The notes: generated by a model from the letters alone, not told the origin. A stretch of 64,000 bases of DNA from Pseudoneurospora amorphoporcata (GCA_033297205.1 MU859236.1:1-64000), one strand, 5' to 3'. Shown: positions 38,576 through 49,899, counted from the stretch's first letter. A program made the numbers and translations.

Positions 38576-39154
38576 GGAAGAAAGAGGTGAAGTATCAGCG
38601 CCCATCCCAAGATCCCATCCGCGGCCGCGCGGTTCTTGCCCAACTACCTCTAGATAATGAAACCATTTGGTGGACGAGAGATTGGGTGAGCCATCAAAAA
38701 CAATGAAAAAAACTAAAAAAAAAAACTAAAAAAAAAAAAAAAGATAAATCGAGAAGCTATCCCCTTTCCCGTAGCCATGACCCATTCAATATACGAAACA
38801 AGATGAAAAAAAAAAAAAAAAAAGAGACAGGAGAACATCGAAGATATTCAGATAATGAATGATCTAGCCTAGAATTCCGTAACATACTCACCAGCCATGA
38901 CTCCCGCCGAGCATCGGGAAACAAAGTTATCCAACCAAGAGTGAGTGAGTGATTCAAGATCTGGTCCAAAAGAGGTAGAGAGAGGTAGATATAGAACTTC
39001 CCACCAAAGAAACCCAAAGGAAAAGCGAAACTGAACTGAAAAGCGGCAAACAAAAGATCATGATAGAACCAACAACGCCAATCAATAATAGCTACAGCCG
39101 CCCGCGCTCATGATCCCAGTTTCCCATCCATCCATCCAGCCGCACGACCTCCTT

Positions 39155-39193
39155 CTCCTCCTCCTCCTCCTCCTCCTCCTCCTCCTCCTCCTC
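39155..39193. repeat. (CTC)13 microsatellite
   Basis: Perfect CTC/GAG trinucleotide run in non-coding DNA. It explains poly-Leu and poly-Glu frames on the two strands. Confidence 0.9.
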
Positions 39194-39300
39194 GATTCTT
39201 TTCTCTCGCCCAAACAGTTGAGAGAGGAAAAAAGGAAAGAAAGAAAGATTGACGATGGACGATCGAACAAACCAAACCAAACCAAACCAGACCAACAGAG

Positions 39301-40410
39301 TTAGTCAGGGTTATTGTTCATCAGAGCTTGCACCAGAACAAGTTCGATGGCCGCCACAATGTCCGCAAGAAGTTGTTCCACCTGTGCCACCGTCGGTAGA
39401 TAATCATTGCCGTCGTTATCATCATCACCACCACCACCACCGTCGTCGTCGTCTTCGTCATCGCCGGCCTCGGAGTAGGGAGGTGATGGTAGGCTCTGAG
39501 GGTTGGGGAAATGTGCCTGGTGGTGGTTCACTTGTGGAGGAGCTGGTGGAGCAGGCAAAGGAACATCCACTTGTACTAGGTCTTCCATATCCCCCCAAGT
39601 TCCATGTCCGAAGTAGTGATTGACTGAGTTATGACCCATTCAAACCCCGAGAGTCGCAGAGGTTCTGGAAAAGGAAAGAGGACTTATAAATGCACGATTG
39701 CGCATATCAACCGCAGTCACGGAGACCTCCATGTGCGTGGGATTGATGCGGACTTCCTTTCCAAAGTCCGTGATGCTCAGAAACGTCGGCATATATCCAA
39801 CGACCAGCATATATGCACCACTTTCAATAATCGTTGATTTTGAGTGGCCGAGAGCCGCATATTTGGACATGCAGGACATGGAACAACATCAAGCGGACGG
39901 GTGTCTCCGTTCGGCGTCACGATTCTAACTGCGAGGATCGGCGAGCAGTGCATGGCATATAGGAGCCAAAGTACATTTCACCGGATGCGTGCCAGGCTTA
40001 TGGTCCAGCGATGAGCCTCAACCATCCGGTGTGGGTGACGGTGTGGCCTCTTTGGATCAGGGCTGGGACATGTTTGTTACGGAGGACGGGCCAAATTTCC
40101 CAAATGTTGCCGGGCCACCATGGTCGTGGAAAGTACCTATAAAGCCCTTTTCTGAGTTCACATGTCAGTCAAAATTCTCTCGTCCAAATCAACGCCTGTG
40201 GTGAACAAATCTTCATTGCCATTAGGAGTGGTGGTGATGATTACTGATACCGGTCTTCCAAGTTTTGCCTGCCTCGCCAATGCCCTCTGATCGTGACCAC
40301 GCTTTTTCCAACGCATATATGCGTTCCCCTGGCCTAGCCTCCAAGTCCATTGTTAAGAGTTTGCGCCCGCCTGTCTGCCTCCCTAAATGACAAAAGTCTG
40401 GACTGGCCAT
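39301..40410 (-). pseudogene. Possible decayed or multi-exon gene, unidentified
   Basis: Several protein-like stretches lie in one and the same minus-strand frame, separated by stop codons (mostly TGA). They are MASPDFCHLGRQ...EAGKTWKT (40410-40225), FIGTFHDHGGPATFGKFGP (from 40143), IIESGAYMLVVGYMPTFLSITDF (within 39879-39643) and an acidic Pro-rich segment ending ALMNNNPD (39639-39301). Only one TGA separates the last two. A shared frame over 1.1 kb is more than I expect by chance and suggests an old gene broken by point mutations. Splicing could remove some of the stops, so a live multi-exon gene is the alternative. I do not recognise the protein. It lies about 1.2 kb from the HET gene cluster. 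Low confidence. Confidence 0.3.
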
Positions 40411-40719
40411 GCGCGACCGTTAGCGAAATGGGCAATCGCAGTGCACCAAAGGCAAGATTTCGTGTCCCGTCAGTAGAGGTAATAAACTGACTGGAGTGGT
40501 GTTCGTTGGATATGTGCGTTTTCTCTGGGAAATGGCCCCTGTGATTCTGTCATTGACGCATGCAAGTCAAGGTTTCATGCGTGAAGCGCATGACTTCAAT
40601 GGAACCAAAAAAAGCGTGGTGACATAAGGTAGGTCATCAGGAAACCTACCTAGTGATGGATTTTTCAGCCCGAAGGACAGGAAGAGAGATGCCGTCCTTG
40701 GGCTTGGCTGCCCCTTCGC

Positions 40720-40721
<2 letters not shown>

Positions 40722-40773
<52 letters not shown>
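40722..40773. repeat. 52-base poly-T tract beside the gap
   Basis: Uninterrupted T run, preceded by TGCCCCTTCGCA and followed by G-rich low-complexity sequence. Read quality here is doubtful. Confidence 0.9.
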
Positions 40774-40774
<1 letters not shown>

Positions 40775-40824
40775 GGGGGGGGGTGGTGGGTTGGGGGGGG
40801 TTTTGAAAGGGGGTTTTTTTGGTG

Positions 40825-40834
40825 NNNNNNNNNN
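40825..40834. other. Assembly gap (10 N)
   Basis: Ten undetermined bases in the middle of homopolymer-rich sequence. True length unknown. Confidence 0.99.
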
Positions 40835-40922
40835 TTTTCAATTTTAAACATACCTTTTTTTTTTTTTTTCCCCCCGATTTACAGTTTTTTTTTTGCGGTC
40901 TTTGGGGTGGGGTGCCCCTTCG

Positions 40923-40923
<1 letters not shown>

Positions 40924-40969
<46 letters not shown>
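40924..40969. repeat. 46-base poly-T tract after the gap
   Basis: A second long T run, again preceded by TGCCCCTTCGC, the same bases as before the first run. Confidence 0.9.
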
Positions 40970-41629
40970 CTTCTTACGGGAGTTGGAAAGAGGGTTGGCG
41001 ACGAGTTTCACAGCAGGTTTTTCTCCTGCACCCGACGATTGTCGGAGGACACCTACCTTATGAACCCAGACCAGACGATCTGATTGACGTCCTTTCATGT
41101 TGCTGATGTTGTTGCGGCCCTCACGGCCTCCTGGGAAAGCCTCCCATCATGCCGTGGGATGCAAGATGAGGCTGTTGAGCCCCGTGGTGTGACGAAGGGC
41201 ACGAAGATTAGGATGTTCGGATAAATTTATCTGATGGTTTTGAGCAAGTTCATGATTTGTAAATAAATCCAAAACACGTTAGAGGAAAATATTGCGAGGA
41301 GACATCGGCGACATGAATTTGGGTTCAGTATCGCCGGGAAATTCGGCCTCTTAGAAGTGAGAAAATGGAAACGCAAGTTATATCCGGATGAGTGATAAGC
41401 AAAGGTGTTTCAAACAAGGGTACACTTATGTGGCATGTTGTTGTTGTGAAGAAAATATAAACGAGTGTCCAAGATGGGTTCCATTGTAGCGGCTTGTATG
41501 GGAAGCAAAGCGAGTGGGTCCCGAATGTGCGACTTCCCCATGGTACGCTCTGCAAAGGCCAACCCTCGCACCACCATCGACCAGGAAAAAAAACGAAAGA
41601 AGGGTGTTGAAAAGGAAAGATTGGATGTT

Positions 41630-43750
41630 TCAGATAAGATAGAAATCCTCTCTCTCCGCCGTATCAGCGAGTTCGCCGTTCATAACTCGTTCACAGTATG
41701 TTTCTCCAACCAAAATGTATGTACTATCACCCCTTTCCGGCACTGGCCGTACCACATACGGTATCGTGTCGCCGTGAAATACAACTACTTTGTCGCCGGG
41801 CCTCAAGTGCGCTGAACCCATGCCCAGATATCCTCTTTTTGTGAGGTACGGGCGCCTGCCGTTCGCGATGGACCAGCTCATGAAGAAACCCGACTTCAAG
41901 AACTCGCGCATTCTCAATTGGGCCGCCGGTATAGACTGACTGTCTCCGGCTTCATAGGCTGCAATATGAGGTTTCCAATCATCTTCTCGGCTTGCCCAGA
42001 TGTCGTAGTATAACATCCAATACTCGTACTGTGATTGCATGAGGCGATCTGCCAGTTTCGGGCGGCCTTTGAGCACGATATGCTGATCCCCAATGAGCAA
42101 TTGTTTTAGGGTATCATCGTAATAATCATCGTAATTGATTGTAGTGCCATCGATGTTTTTGGCGCATTCATCTTGTTCGGATATGATTATCAGACGTTTG
42201 AAGGAGTCGAAAAAGGCAATACCTGGCAGGATGTTCCTGTAAATATCAAGCGGTGCCTCCTGGTCTCCTATGTTTACAATGGTGTCCACACAGAAACCAC
42301 GGACGCCGAGAGTTGTCGAGCAGGAAGTGGGTAAAATATCCGCCACGAGGGACTTTCCACACGCTGAGAATACCTTCCTGATTCCTTGGAAGGTGTGCCC
42401 TGTTCTGTATTTCCAATCGGGAACCCATGACGGCAGCAATTCCGTCTCTTTCTTAGGTTTTATCTCGGCGTCCAGACTTGTCAAAAAAGAAGAAGGTTGG
42501 TCTAACTCGGGACTGCTCAGGCTTTCCGCTAATCTTGTAGAACTCATGGGCCCTAAGCTCCCGTACCGAATGATCTCTAGACTTTTGTTCTTCTGGATTA
42601 TAGCTCTTGCGGTTTGGGTAAAGACCTGGGCAATGGTCGTCGATGTGGAATAATCCGGCCGGATACCAAGCCCATCCACGTCTCCTGCTATGCCAAGAAG
42701 TCCGTACACTTTGTCGCGCTCGTCCGTACATGTAACGTACAAGTGTGTAGGTCTTATGAAAAGATCTGAAAGGAGTTCTTGGAGACTTTCCTTCAGATGC
42801 AGGTAGAGGCTGTGCCTTCGACGCTCGAAGACTCTCTCCAATATTTCGAAGCCCGAGAGATAGTACCGATAGAGAAGTGCGTCAAATCGCTTTAAAAGCC
42901 CCTCCGAATCTCTCAGCATCATCGACCTGTTTATCAAGTCGTTTACGGCGGAAACCAGTCTCTCGGGCACGACCTTGTAGCCACAGGCAAAAGCCGTATC
43001 CTTACAAAGACAGAACTCCTGTATAGTCCACAAGCGCGTGAACCATGACCTGTACACCCAGCCCTTCTTATTGATACGATTCCCCAGCCCTTCACTCAGT
43101 CCTTGGAAGACCTTTAATGCCTTGCGTAACAAATAAGCAACGAGGGGTTGGTCAATATTCGCATCAAGAAGGTCTATTCCGGAATACAGATTTTCATCTG
43201 AGTAAGGGACACCAATAGTATTGAGGAATTCCTGACCGATCTCGGCAAAGGCATCCATTACTTTATCGGAGTCGTCAGCAGCAGGGCCTAGCCAGACGAT
43301 GACTTGACGGGCAGACGAGAAGATATCCTTCATCAGCAGGACCTGGAAAGATTTTTCCTCGTTGTCTTCCTGGTTGATACATATCTGGTCAATCCATAAT
43401 GGCTTGGATTCAACCTGCTCACGGTGCTGGAGTTCTCGAAGATGTCGGAGGCAAGTATCTATGGATGATGTCAGGGGAAGTGATGAATGGCCCGTGGTGT
43501 CGGTACAAGCTCTTTCATCTTTGACTGTATTGACCACTGAGATATCGTGCGTCTTGGTATTGTCTCCCCAGGCGTAGGACAGGGCGATATAACTTGGCGG
43601 CTGGGAGATGAGTGCAGTGTAGATGCGGCAGTACAGGTCGTCGGAGTACCTGGAAGCTGGATGGAGTTCGAGCAGACGAATCTCGGTTGACGGGTCTGAC
43701 AGAGGAACCGAGTCATAGCTGAATGGCTTCTTCTGCGCGGGATCAGCCAT
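41630..43750 (-). CDS. HET-domain incompatibility protein, HET-6-like
   Basis: Single exon, 706 residues, start context CAAAATGGC. The N-terminal HET domain has its usual order: FSYDSVPL...IRLLELHP (about 10-31), YIALSYAWGD (54-63), then PLWIDQICINQEDNEEKSFQV (117-137) and ARQVIVWLGP (148-156). DERDKVYGLLGI lies in the middle. The C-terminus has the GMGSAHLRPGDKVVVFHG...YILVGETY pattern of this family. HET-domain proteins trigger cell death when hyphae of different genotype fuse. The pattern is that of proteins named after Neurospora HET-6. The neighbours cys-3 and un-24 place it at the het-6 locus, but with two HET genes here I cannot prove which one is het-6, or which allele. It is divergent from the second HET gene with about 930 bases between, a shared promoter region. 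No frame break is seen. Confidence 0.93.
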   Translation of the reverse strand: MADPAQKKPFSYDSVPLSDPSTEIRLLELHPASRYSDDLYCRIYTALISQPPSYIALSYAWGDNTKTHDISVVNTVKDERACTDTTGHSSLPLTSSIDTCLRHLRELQHREQVESKPLWIDQICINQEDNEEKSFQVLLMKDIFSSARQVIVWLGPAADDSDKVMDAFAEIGQEFLNTIGVPYSDENLYSGIDLLDANIDQPLVAYLLRKALKVFQGLSEGLGNRINKKGWVYRSWFTRLWTIQEFCLCKDTAFACGYKVVPERLVSAVNDLINRSMMLRDSEGLLKRFDALLYRYYLSGFEILERVFERRRHSLYLHLKESLQELLSDLFIRPTHLYVTCTDERDKVYGLLGIAGDVDGLGIRPDYSTSTTIAQVFTQTARAIIQKNKSLEIIRYGSLGPMSSTRLAESLSSPELDQPSSFLTSLDAEIKPKKETELLPSWVPDWKYRTGHTFQGIRKVFSACGKSLVADILPTSCSTTLGVRGFCVDTIVNIGDQEAPLDIYRNILPGIAFFDSFKRLIIISEQDECAKNIDGTTINYDDYYDDTLKQLLIGDQHIVLKGRPKLADRLMQSQYEYWMLYYDIWASREDDWKPHIAAYEAGDSQSIPAAQLRMREFLKSGFFMSWSIANGRRPYLTKRGYLGMGSAHLRPGDKVVVFHGDTIPYVVRPVPERGDSTYILVGETYCERVMNGELADTAEREDFYLI

Positions 43751-44679
43751 TTTGACGACTGCACGCTACGTCGCTGAGGCGGTTCTGATTAAGCAGAAGG
43801 GCCCGGAGGGCAGTCGGCGGGAGGAAAGATTCCATCAACGAGGGGTAGTGGGCTCGGTCTAAAAGATCATCTTGCCCTTGGGCACCAAAGCACATGTTGG
43901 AGTCACATCGGGTGTGATTGGCCATTGTGCTGCGCTGCGAGTAGATTGGTTGAGGAGAGGTCAATCTAGAGGGAACTATGCATAATGTTGCCGCTGGACT
44001 GACTGCGCGCCCATCAGCAAATGTGGGATGAGCAAACTTGTGCGTCCTGTGGAAGATGAAGAAATGAAAAGTTGAAGTTAGGTTGAAAGAAACCGGCTCC
44101 TCCGAGATTCATCATATATCTAGCTCTAGACCAGCTGCGAAGCTAAAAAGTGCTGTTAGAGTGTTAGTGCGCTTCGCGGGCAATCTCCATATAAAGCTCC
44201 GCTCACACTAACTGATCGTTACAGCGCAGTCTTTCTGGCCCCAATCACACACTCAAAAATTACTAGTACTAACATGTTAAACTCCCATCCTGTTAGTGTA
44301 GCTACAGCTCTCCTGGGTAATCTGCACCTCCTGCACCTCCATATGAAAGTCCAACATTGAACCCAGCCAAATGTTTACCACCATCCAGAATCCAGCCTTT
44401 CATTGCAAAGGGAAAAGAAGACAGCTTGCTGCCTCGCCGGACACTGCATGTAGTAAAGTTGAGTTCCAAAGCGGCTCGGGCGGCTTCAAAGTCGCACCGT
44501 CGTACGGTATCACCAAACATGTTTACCCGCGCTTAGGGCGGGCGACCCACCTTTACTACGACTCTGCTACGCTACTACCGAGCACCGACGACGATCATGT
44601 AGACCTCAACTCCTCTCCTTCACTTTTCCATCATTTGCTACTCATTCCAAAGACTGTTTCAAGTTTCAACTCTACCAAA
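43751..44679. promoter_or_regulatory. Shared promoter region between two divergent HET genes
   Basis: About 930 bases separate the two start codons. A TATAAA-like element (CCATATAAAGC, near 44186-44196) precedes the plus-strand gene by about 490 bases. No other feature recognised. Confidence 0.5.
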
Positions 44680-47600
44680 ATGAGTGACCCCTCCGCCGTC
44701 TCATCATCTTCGTCAACTTTCCCCTTATTACCACCATAATCCCAAAATCCCGAATCCAGATCCAGATCCAGATCCAGATCCCACCAAGGATCCTACGAAG
44801 CAGTTCTCGAGTACTTCACCTCCTCTCAAGCTCCCCTCCCAACTTACCTCCAATCCTATGACTCCTTCGTCTCCCACTTCTTTGGTGATACCAACGACGA
44901 CACACCTCCCCCACTTTCCTCCTCACGAGTAGTACCATCACACCTCACTTCCTACGAAGCCTTTATCAGGTATTCCACCCGCACCATCACCACCACCACC
45001 ACCGGCCCTGCCAACTACAAGATATCATCGTCATCATCGTCATCCCCCAAAGCAGCAGCAGCCCCAGCCCATGCAGCCTTGCTACCATTAAACCAATACT
45101 ACGCCCGATGCGCCAAAGCATTAGGAGGGGTACCGCCACCCCCGTCCACCATGCCATGGTACCGTTGGGGAGGTCATCTTTGCACGGTCGAGGAATTGTT
45201 CCAATCGGCTAGCGAGGGGAGATGCCATTTCTGCTGGTTTGTGATGGTGAAGGTGTTGAGGAGGCTTTTTGTTGGAGAAGAAGATGAGGGAGACCCGGGT
45301 CGTCGGAGGCTCGATGAGGTTTGGGGGGATGTATCAAACATCAAGTCTTTATGGGTTAGTGTGTTCTTTTGGGGGGAGGACAGGTGGAGGAGGAAAGATA
45401 TGGATGTTTGGAGGGGGGAGGTGAGGGTTGAGTCAAGGGGCGTGGTGCCGAAAAAGGGATGGGAGGAGGGCAAGGTTGTTGTCAGTGAGTTTGTGAGGTT
45501 AAGTGGTGGGGACATGTCCGGTAGGTACTAACTGAGGTGTTGGTTTGATGATTACCTAGGTAGTGGCTGAGGGACTACCTATTGAGAACTAGAACAGTGG
45601 CTGATACGCATACAATACAATACTGGTTTGTTTGTTAGTTTGGTTCTTCGGCCATGGGTTGAGCAGGGGAGATCTGGAGCTCTTATTGGCCTTGAAAGAG
45701 AGAAATCGTCTTCCGTTTGAAGTGTCATGGGTCAATTGCAAGGGTTGAAAACGCCTCTTATGCTTCTCTCCGTCTGCTTTCCGTCTGCTCTCAAGGCCTT
45801 TGGGAACGAGAAGATATAAGAGAGTAGGCCCCAACAGCACCCATCCGCTCCAAACCCAAATGCTTTTCCATTTCCAGTGCCTCGAGAGTGGAAATTGGCG
45901 TTTTTTGTACCAGACTAACAAACAAACCAGGGTTAGATTGTACTACCTAGGTTTCTCCGCAGGCCCTAGCTATTCCCCTTCTTTCCTCACCTCCTTCCAC
46001 ACAGCCAGCGAACAAAGCTGGAGCCAAGCCCTCGAATGGATCAACAACTGTCGTTCCCACCCTCTATGCAACGCCGCCGAGATCATGGACTGTCATGACC
46101 GGCGTCCTGCCCGACTGATTGCCGTCGGGCGTCCCGGAGACACCCACGTCCGGGTCATTGAGACGGCCAGACTGGCTGTCTCAGAGACACCCTTCATGTC
46201 GTTAAGCCACTGCTGGGGCAAAAACGGCGTGCCCACCCAACTCCTCCGGGACAACTATAATCGTTTCCTGAACGAAGGCATCAAGCTCACCGAGCTGCCC
46301 CGAACCTTCCGAGACGCCATCGACGTAACTCGGAGGTTGAACATGGTGCCGTACATCTGGATCGACTCTCTCTGTATTATCCAAGACTCCAAACAAGACT
46401 GGGACGAAGAATCTGTCAAGATGCAGTACGTCTATCGGAACTCGGTCCTCAACCTGGCCGCGGGAGCCTCGCCCAATTCCCACGGCGGCTTGTTCAACCT
46501 GCGCCACCCGCTCTCGACGGTACCGTGGTCTATACCTCTGCAAGACGTCAACAACAACAACAACAAAGATCGCAAGGATGATAAGCAATTCCTAACAAGC
46601 TAATACCGCTCCGAAAAGGAATCGGACGGTCTCATCCTTTTCACACGCGGCTGGGTCCTCCAGGAACAACTTCTCGCGCGCCGCACCCTGATCTTTGGCA
46701 TGGAAGAGCTGCACTGGGAGTGCGTGACCAGCGAAGCGAGCGAGTCGTTTCCGTCGTCCATCGAAACGGAGCGCTGGGATGATTTGCATGACAGGCGAAC
46801 CATCTTTCAGCATCAGTGGGAGAACCTCGTCAGCGGTGTCAGTGTCAACATCAGCGACGCCAAACGGCGCAAAGCATGGGAACTGCTGGTCCAGACGTAC
46901 TTCAGCCGGTCGCTGACCAAGGCCTGGGACAGGCTGGTAGCCATCTCGGGCATAGCGGAGCAGCTCGGCGGTCGGTGGGGCCAGGGGGTTACGTATCTTG
47001 CGGGATTGTGGTCGTACCGCCTCGTCCAGGGGCTTTTATGGTCCATGACTGCCGACCGGTGCGAGGAGCGAGATGCGGGCGCGGCGCCTTCGTGGTCGTG
47101 GGCGTCGCTTGTGCCGGCGCATGTACCGGGCGTGACGGATCTGCAGCTGATGTATGAGGAGGACGAGTTTGTGGATGGGTTGGCAGAGGTTTTGGAGGCG
47201 AGGGTGACACCTGCTAGATCGACGAATCCGTTTGGCACTGTTGTTCCCGGTTCTGGGCGTATCAGGCTTAGAGGGTCGGTGCTGCCGAGAGCGAGAATTA
47301 CGAACAGGGATGGGAATTTTGAGGATTACGATTTGTTCTTTGCAAGGACCGTGTCGGGCTCGCATAATATCAGGTTGGACGAGAGCGGCCAGTATATCAA
47401 TGTTCATTCTGGGTTGCCTAATTATCTGCATGGTCAGTCTATTGTGGTGAATTGGGACGATATCAATGATATGCAGGAGGATGGGGAGGCTTACCTGGCG
47501 CCGCTTCAGGTTCAGCTCATTGAGGGCGGACCGGGAGGGATCCCGAGCGCACTTCAACTTGTTAGACTGGTCCTGTTCAAGGCATCGTCGATCTCCACAC

Positions 47601-48316
47601 CACAATTTCGGAGGGCGGGATTATTTTCCATCACTGACGATGCGCCTGAGTGGTTTGGCGACCAACAACGGGACAATAACACCGATAATAACCTGGACAT
47701 CAATGTTCAAAGCTCTTCGGACCCCGAGCCTTTCGCCGTCCATTATCCCAGCCCAAACCACCAGCACCACCCGTTCAGTCAACAAACAGCATTCGACGCA
47801 TACGATAACTACAGCGAGTCACAACCAGACAGCGATTCGTACTCATCCAACCCCTTCGCCAACGCTACATGGGAAAATGAAGCCAGGGAGGAAACAAAAA
47901 GAGAATCGACAGAGTCCGAAGAATATGTCAACCGCCACGACTACTACGTCTGGATATTGGGCATCGAACGCCTAAAGAACCAAGGCTTTCTCTGCAACAT
48001 CGACACATGGTTCGCCCAAGAACAAGAGCGTTATGTCGAAATGGAAGCCAGAGACTCAGGCGACGGGATACCAGAAGCAGAAAAACAACAACGACTCCAA
48101 CAACAACGACGAATGGATCTCTTGAAAGAGGACCCTTACGTCAACGGTCCACGCCCGCTGAACACCAATCTAACACATCGATACTCACCGTATTTCGGAC
48201 ATTATAGACGGATTGATGAGTTTCTAGAAGTTTGTAAGCAGGTGGCTCAACTAAAGCCGGATTCAGTACTGGGTAGAGGGGAAGGAAATAGATATGTTGT
48301 TTATGAGATCGTGTGA
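44680..48316 (+). CDS. Second HET-domain gene, TOL-type, possibly inactivated
   Basis: The long frame is 44680-45520 joined to 45963-48316. The GTAGGT donor and CCGCAG acceptor are in phase, forming GGC. It codes about 1,060 residues. Features: an N-terminal Cys region (QYYARCAKALGG, HLCTVEELFQSASEGRCHFC), ARLIAVG, the HET core MSLSHCWGKNG, WIDSLCIIQDSKQDWDEESVKMQYVYRNS, and TRGWVLQEQLLARRTLIFG. A Gln/Asn/Ser-rich linker and a C-terminal helical region follow. Two TAA codons break the frame, at 44737 (codon 20) and 46601. Both could be bypassed. Translation may start at the ATG at 45151, which has a good CACC context. A 99-base intron at 46520-46618 (donor GTACCG, CTAAC branch) would join in phase, though it removes some family-like sequence. 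Otherwise this is a recent pseudogene. A MITE fills most of the intron at 45521-45962. Confidence 0.7.
44752..44780. repeat. AGATCC hexamer repeat in HET gene exon 1
   Basis: About four tandem AGATCC units coding alternating Arg-Ser near the N-terminus of the second HET gene. Confidence 0.8.
45613..45940. mobile_element. MITE copy 1, inside a HET-gene intron
   Basis: 328-base element with terminal inverted repeats of about 27 bases. The left end is CAATACAATACTGG then TTTGTTTGTTAG; the right end is its near-complement CTAACAAACAAACCAG...GATTG. It is flanked on both sides by TA (45611-45612 and 45941-45942), the target duplication typical of Tc1/mariner/pogo-type elements. It codes for nothing, so it is a non-autonomous element (MITE). 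It makes up 328 of the 442 bases of the intron of the second HET gene, so removal would leave an ordinary 112-base intron. The ends match those of the copy at 49900-50179; the interior is only partly alike (shared AAGGG(G)TTGAAAA and AAGAGAGA..TCGTC). Confidence 0.85.
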
Positions 48317-49897
48317 AGGCCAGGTTGGGTTGGTTCATTCTCCCTAAGGTACAAGGCAGTGTGATTTTGAATATTCTCGGTCTTGACATATCAAACTTGT
48401 TCCTTTTGAAAAGTATTGGTGAGTAAAAGTAACATGGAATCCAAGTGATCACACTTACACTGAGTACGATGTCTCTCTTGAAACCGAAGGGTCTTTCTTG
48501 GCTTGATGAGGCTCTCCAGGGGAGAGTAACTTGTGCGACGAGGATGCTGAGGATCGTGGCGCGCGAGATGTGGCGTTGATTTGGTGTAGCAGGGCTTGGT
48601 GCTGGTGAACAAGAGGTGTGGCTAGTACGGTGAGGTTTCTGCCCCCATAGATCCTGGTAGTCTTCATTCGACCGCAAAGCTCTGTGATGAACATGGGCTA
48701 GTGCGTCGGATGCCCGTGATGATAGCATCAGTACGAGGCTTCAGAACAAGAATAGGGTTGGAATTCACAGCCCCGGGAGGGGCATCTCAAGACTCACAAA
48801 ACAAGGTTGGACCAGGGGATGTCCGAGAAGGTCCGGATGAGAGACTGTTGAATTCCGGGCAGAATACGTACCTCTAACACTCGTCGACGGCGAGGAATTG
48901 CGTGCTCCGAGGAAAAACCAGCACCCACCCCCGTGCTCAAGGAGACACCGAGACCCTAGCCCATGTCCAGAAGGGATTTCCATCTGCCATGTTCAACTCA
49001 TGTGCGTCGCGAGCTCGCGGGGTGGTTGCCTTCGGGCCGCGACAGCGAGTGCCATCCCCTGGCTGGTCTTGCCTGTGTTGCCTGTCTCGCCTGCCTTCCT
49101 TGTCACGATCACGTCCGTCGCAGCTACCTTTTTCTCAAGAACAGCACACCGAGCTCTTGATTTTTGCCGTGCGAGCTTCGCGCGAGGAAACATCCTCCAA
49201 TTTCCGACTGCGATGATCGATCCTTCCCCTCCCAATGAAGCTCAAATTCCGAGGACTACATGAAGGAAAGAGCCCACTCGGGTTCCTTCCTTCCAGAAGC
49301 CGGGGCCCCAGCTCCTCTCAGCAAAGCACGCAGCTGCAAAGGAAAGTTCCACTTCGTTGGTCCATCCAAGGCACCAACCCACCTGACGCCCCGGGTTGCG
49401 GATGCAAGTGCGGAGAACTAAGGCAACAAAGAAGCAAGGCGCGAGCGGCAAGGCTCATCACGCAAGAGGTCCCCTAACTGATGTGCTCGTCTGGACTCCA
49501 ATCGTCCGCCGAACGAGCGATCGTCTGTCGGTCGCAACTCTCGCAAGTGGAAAAAATGACAGGTCGTTGCTACCTGTTCACCCGCGCTGCCACGAAAGAA
49601 GCTGGACTCGACCCGAAGTTGATGATCGAGTCCCCGAATGTCGGAGGAATGGGAAGGTGTCAGTGACCATGGCCGGAGAAAGGCGCAACTGGGTGGCCAT
49701 GGCGATGCGATTCTCAATGGATCCAAAGATTTCCAATAGCCAATTTTCATCGCATGCATTTGCGATGCATTGCAAGTCTTGAAGGCGTCACAATGCTTCA
49801 GTGTCAATGCGATGCATTATTGACTTTTCCATGCTCTCGAGATCCCCGTCTTGTCAGGGGCAGATGGAGTCGCCTGACGCACGAACCATGCGGTCGT
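48317..49897. other. Region after the HET gene, no gene seen
   Basis: Short frames only. Near 49747-49815 the octamer-like GCGATGCATT recurs three times and ATCGCA...TGCGAT forms a small inverted repeat. Confidence 0.4.
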
Positions 49898-49899
49898 TA

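Noticed and set aside
39249..39623. Plus-strand frame with His and Arg runs
   Set aside because: Translation of trinucleotide repeats opposite the more protein-like minus frame.
46202..47605. Several 110-190 codon frames inside the second HET gene
   Set aside because: Shadows of the HET coding frame, including the Arg-rich 189-codon minus frame.
44680..48316. Heavy RIP mutation of the second HET gene
   Set aside because: Only two stops over 3 kb and normal codon composition; RIP would give many more C-to-T changes and AT-richness.
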